6,080 nt of DNA from Mariniphaga sp. GTDB taxonomy: Bacteria; Bacteroidota; Bacteroidia; Bacteroidales; Prolixibacteraceae. This document shows positions 1 through 4,893 of this stretch, one piece after another (the stretch's first letter is position 1; each line of letters begins with the position of its first letter). The translations under genes and the position numbers were made by a program. Where the stretch lies: positions 1-6,080 of the forward strand of contig JANYLE010000081.1 in assembly GCA_025363795.1 (NCBI GenBank), written 5' to 3'. A model generated the notes under the pieces. That model was not told the origin of the DNA. It searched no databases and worked only from the letters and a program-made list of their open reading frames with translations.

Positions 1-241
1 CCCCTGTACAAATCAGATTCACCCCACTGATTCCCTTGGCTTTAAACTCCTCTAAATCACGCGTAATTCCTGCTTTATCCACCCTATTGAAAAGCCACCA
101 CCAGTACACCCGCGGTTTGGCATAATCAGGCGGGGAAATAAATGAATTTCTTAATGAATCCAGATCTTGTCCAATGACTGGAAAATAGTTCAGAATAATT
201 ACGATAAAAAGAATAGCTAATCTTAATTTACTGGAGATCAT
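1..241 (-). CDS. Secreted glycoside hydrolase, GH106 (alpha-L-rhamnosidase)-like, N-terminal fragment
   Basis: Only the first 80 codons are in the window; the gene continues past the left edge. Residues 1-24 form a signal peptide: Lys/Arg-containing start, hydrophobic LAILFIVIIL core, and a probable cut before Gln25. The mature part has PRVYWWWLFNRVDKAGITRD (residues 43-62), then a DLEEFKAKGISGVNLI stretch. This fits the N-terminus of GH106-type enzymes, where a Pro-x-x-Trp-Trp-Trp-Leu motif is followed by 'GIT-DLE-K-GI-GV', the first strand and helix of the catalytic barrel. Family members cleave alpha-L-rhamnosyl residues from plant or bacterial polysaccharides and usually exceed 800 residues, so catalytic residues are not visible. 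The ATG at 241 is chosen because it places the signal peptide correctly. The frame stays open about 50 codons upstream but has no usable start there. The family call rests on this motif alone; a related putative glycoside hydrolase family is possible. Confidence 0.72.
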   Translation of the reverse strand, partial: MISSKLRLAILFIVIILNYFPVIGQDLDSLRNSFISPPDYAKPRVYWWWLFNRVDKAGITRDLEEFKAKGISGVNLICTG

Positions 242-381
242 AGCGTTTTTATTTCGAGTTTGCTGTAACCCAATAGGATGACGTCTATAGATGAATGGTT
301 CGAAATACTGATCTGGCCTTTTGCCGATGAGTTGGTGTAAAGAATATACATCAACTTCAAACGCAGCGGATTCTTCGTCAT
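238..381 (-). CDS. Possible small ORF (47 codons) overlapping the start of the GH106-like gene
   Basis: An ATG at 381 opens a 47-residue frame that begins MTKNPLRLKLMYILYTNSS and ends with a TGA that shares bases with the GH106-like ATG (an ATGA overlap). The frame has a stop four codons before its ATG, so the ORF begins almost as soon as the frame opens. The predicted peptide is basic, with no signal peptide or recognisable domain. The ATGA junction is the arrangement expected for translational coupling, but at this length it can arise by chance, and the GH106-like frame is also open through the same stretch. I do not recognise the peptide. It could be a leader ORF, a gene remnant or nothing. 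Confidence 0.15.
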   Translation of the reverse strand: MTKNPLRLKLMYILYTNSSAKGQISISNHSSIDVILLGYSKLEIKTL

Positions 382-712
382 AATTGGGTTTTAATTTTTT
401 TTAAAAATAATTCTTTTAAACCTGACAATTGCGTTTTTTATATACCTGTTGGTCATATCTTAAAGTGTACTTGATTCCTACCATGGTTACAGCGATTGGC
501 GAAGCTACTTCCAATATTATCCAAATAGTCGATTGTTCTGATTGGTAACTGTCTATTTTATGTTTGATTAAATCTTTGCTTCGACCCGGTTTTTGTCCAT
601 TTTAGCTTCAAAACAGGTTTAGTGATCCTATATCGTTCGTATATGCTTCCCTTAGGACACTAATTTCAACATTAAACTACTTTTCGTAATGCTGTTTATT
701 TGGTTTTGCTGC
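242..712. other. Intergenic region without a confident gene
   Basis: About 470 bases lie between the GH106-like start and the terminator of the neighbouring gene. They contain long A/T runs (for example 391-408) and, on the minus strand, the two weak coding traces listed separately (416-676 and 238-381). No tRNA-like fold, tandem repeat or insertion-sequence end was seen. The promoter of the GH106-like gene should lie here, but I found no convincing Bacteroidota-type TTTG / TAnnTTTG pair at proper spacing. Confidence 0.5.
416..676 (-). pseudogene. Possible decayed coding frame interrupted by two stops
   Basis: One minus-strand frame reads FNVEISVLREAYTNDIGSLNLF (676-611), meets TGA and TAA two codons apart (608-610 and 602-604), then stays open for 61 codons (601-419) to a TAA at 416-418. 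The longer part has a hydrophilic, Lys-rich start (GQKPGRSKDLIKHKIDSYQS), a hydrophobic stretch (TIWIILEVASPIAVTMVGI) that could cross a membrane, and a basic tail (KYTLRYDQQVYKKRNCQV). The composition looks more like protein than random A/T-rich translation. There is no ATG at the head of either part. The only internal ATG would give 22 residues, and an out-of-frame ATG at 600 gives 10. I do not recognise a family. This could be a gene remnant or a chance open frame. Confidence 0.22.
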
Positions 713-745
713 AAAAAAAGACCCCTTTCAAATCTGAAAGGGGTC
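713..745 (-). terminator. Intrinsic terminator of the 801-1376 gene
   Basis: On the minus strand a perfect 11-bp stem GACCCCTTTCA / TGAAAGGGGTC (745-735 with 730-720) closes a 4-base loop and is followed at once by seven T residues (719-713). It begins 55 bases after the stop codon of the hypothetical protein gene, so it should end that transcript. The other strand has no T-run after the stem, so it is not bidirectional. A weaker hairpin (CTGAA/TTCAG at 750-754 and 777-781, with nested CCAA/TTGG) lies between the stop codon and this terminator. Confidence 0.92.
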
Positions 746-800
746 GTAGCTGAAAACCAACTATCCGGATTGGATCTTCAGTTCTATTTATTTCTATCTT

Positions 801-1376
801 TTAATCCCAGGTTGTAATATTTCCGGGAAGATCTATCGCTCTTATCACAATTTTATCACCGGTAGGCGATTCATTCTTCACCGTTGCGGTAAATAACCAG
901 TCAAGACCATTTGCCTGTTTGATTGCTTCACCTGCTTCAATGAGTGACCCGTCTTCACTCGTAATCGTCACATCCACCATCTTAACCATAAAATCATCGG
1001 TAGCACGGATGCGGATTGTATTGCCCGGATCACCAACATACTTAGTGACATCAACCTCCTTGATTTCGGGAGCGTTCATAAAATCGGCCAATGCAACCTT
1101 ATAAACGGAACCGCCTTCGGGTACTGACGTTTCGTACATGGCTTTCAATTCTGGTGTTACCGTAACGGTTTTCCCATAAATCGCAGCTTCCTGGAAAAGT
1201 TCGCGCTGTTTCTGCTGCTTCTCAGTAGGTTCGTTTCGCGATTTGTGGGGAGGAGCGGCAACGATGGTTCTTCCGTTTACCAATTTAAATACAAAAAGAT
1301 CGCCTACCTGGCCTCTCAGGCCATGTGTTACATAATTGTTTTCTGTTGATGCCATAATCTTATTTTTTAATGACAT
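801..1376 (-). CDS. Conserved hypothetical protein with a probable Ig-like C-terminal domain
   Basis: A 191-residue protein with no signal peptide or transmembrane segment. Residues 12-47 (ENNYVTHGLRGQVGDLFVFK, then NGRTIVAAPPHKS) have the look of a Bacteroidota family of unnamed proteins that open with 'ENN...GLRG..G.LVFK...G.T.V...P'. Residues 49-69 are charged and Gln/Lys-rich, probably helical. From about residue 104 (PEIKEVDVTKYVGDPGNTIRIRA) to the end, short beta-strands alternate with turns (VKMVDVTITSEDGSLIEAGEA, LFTATVKN, KIVIRAIDLPGNIT), as in Ig-like or cadherin-like folds. This recall is from memory and no function is known to me. The listed ATG at 1376 has no clear ribosome site; the ATG at 1355 (MASTENNYV) is a good alternative, closer to the conserved start. 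The gene lies 78 bp after a Crp/Fnr regulator and ends at a strong terminator, so it may be co-transcribed with, or controlled by, that regulator. Confidence 0.82.
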   Translation of the reverse strand: MSLKNKIMASTENNYVTHGLRGQVGDLFVFKLVNGRTIVAAPPHKSRNEPTEKQQKQRELFQEAAIYGKTVTVTPELKAMYETSVPEGGSVYKVALADFMNAPEIKEVDVTKYVGDPGNTIRIRATDDFMVKMVDVTITSEDGSLIEAGEAIKQANGLDWLFTATVKNESPTGDKIVIRAIDLPGNITTWD

Positions 1377-1382
1377 GATTAA

Positions 1383-1403
1383 TTTGATATTACTGTTATC
1401 AAA
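1383..1403. promoter_or_regulatory. Inverted repeat TTTGATA-N7-TATCAAA upstream of the hypothetical gene
   Basis: Perfect 7-base arms (1383-1389 and 1397-1403) are separated by 7 bases, starting 7 bp upstream of the ATG at 1376. The half-sites repeat the TTTGAT element of the dyad at 1429-1444. The centre spacing is wider than in a normal FNR/CRP box, so this may be a second operator, part of one, or a chance A/T palindrome. Its position close to the start would suit repression. Confidence 0.35.
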
Positions 1404-1429
1404 AAAAACAAAACATCACTTAAAAACAT

Positions 1430-1443
1430 TTGATATATGTCAA
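1430..1443. promoter_or_regulatory. FNR/CRP-family-like operator (TTGAC-ATAT-ATCAA)
   Basis: Read on the minus strand this is TTGAC-N4-ATCAA, a 9-of-10 match to the classical FNR half-sites TTGAT-N4-ATCAA. The symmetry extends one more base on each side (TTTGA...TCAAA, 1429-1444). It lies between the stop of a Crp/Fnr regulator gene and the start of the hypothetical gene, centred about 60 bp before the ATG at 1376. The regulator next door and the family-type site together make it a plausible operator. The consensus comes from proteobacterial FNR; Bacteroidota homologues may differ. Confidence 0.45.
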
Positions 1444-1454
1444 AAAACGCTGCT

Positions 1455-2084
1455 CTACTGAAAATTATTATCCTTCCTGATGCGGCTCAGCGTTTCGATC
1501 GAGATATTGAGGTAATTCGCTGTATGTGTGATCGATAATTGTTGCAGTAATATTTGAGGCCAAAGGAGTAAATTTTTGTATCGTTCGCGGGCAGTAGAAA
1601 ATGCCATTTGATAAAATCGGTCAGAAAGCCAATAAGCCTTGAACTCGAAGGCAAGTTTCTCAATTTCCGCGAGCATCGGGTACGCCCGCTTCAATTTTTC
1701 GAGGTTTGCCCAACTCATTGAATAGCCCGTGGCATTGGTTTCGAACTGGATGTTCACTTTCGACATTGTATTGATCCTGAATCTTCGGTTAGTAATGAAT
1801 TCGCCGGGGAAGAAGAAGCAGGCGATTGGTTCATAACCTTTTTTGTTGACAAATTGCCGGGCAATGCCAGTTTCGAGCAGCGTAATCTCCCAGCAGGGCG
1901 CTCCTTCGCGCAGTAAGTAGTCGCCTTTGGAATACTGAACCGGATGAAGTGCGCTGAATATCGTTTCACCGGCATCATTTTCGACGGTACGCATCAAATC
2001 GATGATCTGGTCGATCCCCGGCACCAAATAGCTGCCAGTGGAATGCAGCATGTTCTTGTTCTTTTCAATAATCTCGGCTATCAT
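1455..2084 (-). CDS. Crp/Fnr-family transcriptional regulator
   Basis: This 209-residue protein has the usual length and layout of Bacteroidota Crp/Fnr regulators. The cyclic-nucleotide-binding-type beta-roll covers about residues 40-130, with YSKGDYLLREGAPCWEITLLETGIARQF and then FFFPGEFI at 90-97. A long dimerisation helix follows, including the family signature ARERYKNLL (165-173). A compact helix-turn-helix ends the protein, SITHTANYLNISIETLSRIRK (184-204), whose ETLSRIRK part is the DNA-recognition helix. Only two cysteines are present (64 and 89), so there is no FNR-type four-Cys iron-sulfur site, and the typical cAMP-binding Arg-Ser-Ala phosphate cassette is not evident. The effector is therefore unknown. 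The ATG at 2084 is used; Met12 is possible but would trim only a poorly conserved head. It stands alone behind a 260-bp gap, with a dyad upstream and FNR-like dyads downstream. Confidence 0.93.
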   Translation of the reverse strand: MIAEIIEKNKNMLHSTGSYLVPGIDQIIDLMRTVENDAGETIFSALHPVQYSKGDYLLREGAPCWEITLLETGIARQFVNKKGYEPIACFFFPGEFITNRRFRINTMSKVNIQFETNATGYSMSWANLEKLKRAYPMLAEIEKLAFEFKAYWLSDRFYQMAFSTARERYKNLLLWPQILLQQLSITHTANYLNISIETLSRIRKDNNFQ

Positions 2085-2130
2085 AGCTGGTTATATGTTG
2101 GTTTGGTAAAGAGATTTACGCAAAAGAACA

Positions 2131-2145
2131 TTTGTATGTTACAAA
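2131..2145. promoter_or_regulatory. Dyad TTTGTA-TGT-TACAAA upstream of the Crp/Fnr gene
   Basis: Perfect 6-base arms (2131-2136 and 2140-2145) flank a 3-base centre, 46 bp before the regulator's ATG. Size and position suit an operator, and self-regulation is common in this family. The half-site (TTTGTA) differs from the TTTGA dyads on the other side of the gene, and the spacing is one base short of an FNR box. The rest of the 260-bp gap (2085-2344) shows no gene and no clear terminator for the propeller gene; only a weak CTTTA/TAAAG hairpin (2260-2276) was seen. Confidence 0.35.
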
Positions 2146-2344
2146 TAATTATGGCTATTTATGAAGTTTTTTGCCGAGCCGATATAATTAGATATTGTTG
2201 AAAAGGAGTATCATCACGAAATAGCTGATTCGGGGTTAAGATGAAGACATAAAATTCCCTTTACAAGCAATAAAGAAACTCGCAAAAATTATTTTGTGAC
2301 TTGAAATGGAGTTTTTAATTTTTTGGATATGATAATTAACCAGG

Positions 2345-3589
2345 TTATTTTGTCTTTATGTCGTAAGCCATTAAAGCATTGGTGTGTCTGATGTAAAGAA
2401 CTCCGTTGTGAATTACCGGATGTGCCCAGAATGGCCCGGAATTCCCTTGTTTTATCTGAAAGCTACTAACCAGATCAAATTTTTCAGGATTAGCCTTAAG
2501 CAGACCAACATTTCCTCTTTTTTCGTCGTAAATATAAAGCAATCCTTCAGCTGAAATGATTGAACCTTTGCAATTCCAGTGTTCTTCCCATTTTTTTGCT
2601 CCTGTATTCCAGTCGATACAGCACCAGTTTCCATCAGCATTATTCAGCCAATTTGAGCCATAGATATAACCATCCACCTTTACTACTCCACCGTGATGAA
2701 CGTCCAATACTTTATCTGTCCAGGCTACGGTTGCACTTTTACCATCGTCACCCATTTTTATCATTATTCCACCAACATCATACCCGCCTGTAACATAAAT
2801 CATCCCGTTATTATACAACGGCGTTACGCACAGGATAAGATCCCAGTTAAATCCTGCAGGTTTCTCAATTGGAATCTTCCAAAGGATTTCTCCGTTTGAA
2901 ACATCCACAGCAAAAATATTATCCATCGATATATTTACAAGTATCTTTTTCCCGGCATAAGTGATCAGGATGGGGGAGACATAGGCAGGTTTGTTGTTGA
3001 GGCTGGCTGATTTCCACAGGACTTCTCCGGTTGTTTTCTTTAAAGCCAATGTCATTGTTTCAGGACCTCCGGGGGTGAAATAGAGTTTCTCACCATCGAT
3101 CAGGAGCGATTCGGCAATGCCCCACATTCCATAGGTACCTTTATTTGATTCGCTGGCTTTATATTCCCAGATAATCTTTCCGGTCATTCCGTCAATGCAG
3201 GCAAGATCGCCATACCCGCTGGTCGTGTATACCTTATCGCCTTCAACAGTTGGGGTTGCACGGCTTTCGGGGTACGATTGATTCCAGGCACGGCCCATAA
3301 CAGTTTGCCAAAGCAATTTACCACTCATATCGAGCGCATACAAAATATCGTCAGCATCTTTAGTCCCGGTAGTATAAATCATATTTTCACCAAAAGAAAC
3401 AGAAGAATTGCCTTTTGTAAGTTCAAGGTTCGACCATAAGAGGGCGGGACCTTCTGCAGGCCAAGATTTTAACAGCCCTGTTTCGGATGAAACCCCGGTT
3501 CTGTTTTCTTCACGCCATCCACTGATTTGTGCATCACAAACCTTCGACAAAATTAAGACTGCCAGAAATACTAAACTGATGACCTTCAT
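2345..3589 (-). CDS. Exported PQQ-type beta-propeller repeat protein
   Basis: A 414-residue secreted protein. Residues 1-20 are a signal peptide (hydrophobic ISLVFLAVLIL, probable cut after Cys-Asp-Ala before Gln21). The mature N-terminus has the family entry 'WREENRTGVSSETGLLKSWPAEGPALLW' (25-52). Propeller blades follow, marked by A-x-D-x-x-(T/S)G-x-x-x-W repeats at about 83-94 (LYALDMSGKLLW), 129-141 (CIDGMTGKIIW), 181-192 (LALKKTTGEVLW), 225-237 (VDVSNGEILW) and 322-334 (CIDWNTGAKKW); the last repeat, LMAYDIKTK (406-414), stops without its Trp. This fold includes PQQ-dependent dehydrogenases and cofactor-free scaffolds such as BamB. At about 400 residues it is shorter than true quinoprotein dehydrogenases, and I cannot identify PQQ or calcium ligands, so enzyme activity is uncertain. 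It is the last gene of the four-gene cluster, 27 bp after the cupin gene. An adjacent Cys pair lies at 323-324. Confidence 0.9.
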   Translation of the reverse strand: MKVISLVFLAVLILSKVCDAQISGWREENRTGVSSETGLLKSWPAEGPALLWSNLELTKGNSSVSFGENMIYTTGTKDADDILYALDMSGKLLWQTVMGRAWNQSYPESRATPTVEGDKVYTTSGYGDLACIDGMTGKIIWEYKASESNKGTYGMWGIAESLLIDGEKLYFTPGGPETMTLALKKTTGEVLWKSASLNNKPAYVSPILITYAGKKILVNISMDNIFAVDVSNGEILWKIPIEKPAGFNWDLILCVTPLYNNGMIYVTGGYDVGGIMIKMGDDGKSATVAWTDKVLDVHHGGVVKVDGYIYGSNWLNNADGNWCCIDWNTGAKKWEEHWNCKGSIISAEGLLYIYDEKRGNVGLLKANPEKFDLVSSFQIKQGNSGPFWAHPVIHNGVLYIRHTNALMAYDIKTK

Positions 3590-3616
3590 TGGAATTATTT
3601 TACGTTTTTAATTTTA

Positions 3617-4102
3617 CTATTTTATATTGTTATACTCTTCATCGGTGACAGGTTGAAGCCAAACGACACTGCCTTTGTCGGTATTGGGACTAATGGCTAT
3701 GTGTGTAAGCCCATTGTTGTGTGCGGCCCCGTGCCAGTGCTCAGTGTCAGGGGGGATTTTTACGACATCCCCTTTGTGCAATTGTTGAGCGGGCTTGCCT
3801 TTTTCCTGGTAATAGCCCGTACCCTCTGTAACAAGCAGGATTTGCCCGCCCGGGTGTTTGTGCCAGTTTGTTCTTGCACCCGGCTCAAAAGTTACATTGC
3901 CAATAGAGGTAGTATATATACTGTCATTGCTGACAAGCATTTGAAGCCATGCTGTACCTGTAAAGTTGTTGTTGGTAATCTGGTCTCCTTTGGGAAAAGC
4001 GAGTTCTGTTTTATGTATCATAGCTTTTTCGGATTGCTTATTAGTACAAGCAAAAATTATAATCGTTAAAAATAGCGTGCTGATTTTTATTATCGTCTTC
4101 AT
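3617..4102 (-). CDS. Cupin-domain lipoprotein, Mn-dependent hydroxynitrile-lyase-like family
   Basis: A 161-residue single-domain cupin behind a probable lipoprotein signal (hydrophobic STLFLTIIIFA, Cys19; the -2 Phe is not ideal). Cupin motif 1 is VTFEPGARTNWHKHPGGQ (70-87), with candidate metal ligands His81, His83 and Gln87. Motif 2 is KGDVVKIPPDTEHWHGAA (110-127), with His122 as the fourth ligand. His124 and His134 (in LTHIAI) would face the metal. This H-x-H-x3-Q...H set and the flanking text closely resemble the bacterial cupin hydroxynitrile lyases such as the Granulicella tundricola enzyme, as I remember it. The ending PVTDEEYNN also fits that family. Most relatives have no proven hydroxynitrile lyase role, and fusions or neighbourhoods with CMD proteins are common, as here. 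The real substrate is unknown. Start ATG 4102 includes the signal; the gene is 23 bp after the CMD gene. Confidence 0.9.
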   Translation of the reverse strand: MKTIIKISTLFLTIIIFACTNKQSEKAMIHKTELAFPKGDQITNNNFTGTAWLQMLVSNDSIYTTSIGNVTFEPGARTNWHKHPGGQILLVTEGTGYYQEKGKPAQQLHKGDVVKIPPDTEHWHGAAHNNGLTHIAISPNTDKGSVVWLQPVTDEEYNNIK

Positions 4103-4125
4103 CCTGTTGAAGGTTTTGAATTTAT

Positions 4126-4863
4126 TTATTGCCGGTTTTTCAGTACCATATTTAAAACGTCCTGTGCATCTTTGGCTTCTTCTTCACCTACAGTTAATTT
4201 TATAATGGTTACGAAGTGCCCTAACTTTTCAGGTGTTAAGCCTACATTCAGGCAGATATCCAAGTGCGATTTTAACATCGGTTCTGCACCTCCAATACTA
4301 CTGATTACGGATATCGTCACCAGTTCTCTTTCGGAGTAGGTCAATACATCGCGTTCAAACAGATCGGCGAACAGGTGTTCTTTGAGAAATACATCTATCA
4401 CGGGAGCAAATGCGGAATAACCTGTTTTTGGTACGTCTTGTGGTGCTTGTGTAAGTTTTTCGATCATCTCTTTGCCCCGCTCGTATTTGCTTCGGTTCTC
4501 CTGAATGGGAGATGCTTCTGCGCCCAATACATCAGTAATACCTTTGGCTTTGCGTTCATTCAATACTTCCATAAAGGTTTGCAACCCGCGAATACTTCTC
4601 GGAAATCCGCAATAGGCATACAAATGAACAAGGACTTCCTTAATTTCGTTCACCGTTAGTCCTGCATCAAGACCAGTATTTAGCTCAGTTTTTAAATTTG
4701 ATAAATCGCCCTTTGCCGTTAATGCCGCAATGGAAATGATGCTTTGTTCTCTGGGGCTTAATACCTGATTTGTATCCATGTTATTTTGCGCATTTAAGAT
4801 ATATGAAAAACAACTTATTGCCATTGTCAACACGATGAGTGTTTTGAATTTTATTTTTTCCAT
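4126..4863 (-). CDS. Exported two-domain carboxymuconolactone decarboxylase (CMD)-family protein
   Basis: A 245-residue protein with a signal peptide (residues 1-25, core LIVLTMAISCFSYIL, cut after Asn-Ala before Gln26). Two AhpD/CMD-like helical domains follow. Domain 1 (about 30-115) has LSPREQSIISIAALTAKGDLSNLKTELNTGLDAGLT, then VNEIKEVLVHLYAYCGFPRS with the GFP motif at 86-88. Domain 2 (about 145-240) has YSERELVTISVISSIGGAEPMLKSHLDICLNVGLTPEKLGHFVTI. The AhpD redox pair CxxC is absent: only Cys85 and Cys204 lie in the two domains. This places it with gamma-CMD-like rather than peroxidase-type proteins; His80 and His200 are the likely active-site positions. Family members decarboxylate 4-carboxymuconolactone in the cytoplasm, but a signal peptide makes that pathway unlikely here. 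It sits 30 bp after the esterase and 23 bp before the cupin, suggesting a shared pathway with both. Confidence 0.92.
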   Translation of the reverse strand: MEKIKFKTLIVLTMAISCFSYILNAQNNMDTNQVLSPREQSIISIAALTAKGDLSNLKTELNTGLDAGLTVNEIKEVLVHLYAYCGFPRSIRGLQTFMEVLNERKAKGITDVLGAEASPIQENRSKYERGKEMIEKLTQAPQDVPKTGYSAFAPVIDVFLKEHLFADLFERDVLTYSERELVTISVISSIGGAEPMLKSHLDICLNVGLTPEKLGHFVTIIKLTVGEEEAKDAQDVLNMVLKNRQ

Positions 4864-4893
4864 CGTCGGTAAAATTTGTAAATGAATAACTTC

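Noticed and set aside
481..549. Short plus-strand ORF beginning MVTAIGEATS
   Set aside because: Only 22 codons, no recognisable motif, and opposite to every other gene in the window.
919..1104. 61-codon plus-strand open frame
   Set aside because: It is antisense to the hypothetical protein gene and Ser/Ile-rich, as expected from the complement of Asp/Glu-rich codons.
1455..2084. Oxygen-sensing FNR orthologue
   Set aside because: The four cysteines needed for a 4Fe-4S cluster are absent, so only the broader Crp/Fnr family is supported.
1944..2201. 85-codon plus-strand open frame crossing the start of the Crp/Fnr gene
   Set aside because: More than half is antisense to a confidently assigned regulator, the rest is A/T-rich spacer, and the translation has no domain-like pattern.
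2260..2276. CTTTA/TAAAG hairpin as terminator of the propeller gene
   Set aside because: Five A/T-rich base pairs with no following T-run are too weak to call a terminator.
3653..4069. 138-codon plus-strand open frame
   Set aside because: It lies wholly inside the cupin gene on the opposite strand. The cupin shows clear family motifs, while this translation is Cys- and Val-rich with no recognisable motif.
4126..4863. AhpD alkylhydroperoxidase
   Set aside because: The CxxC redox motif is missing from both domains.
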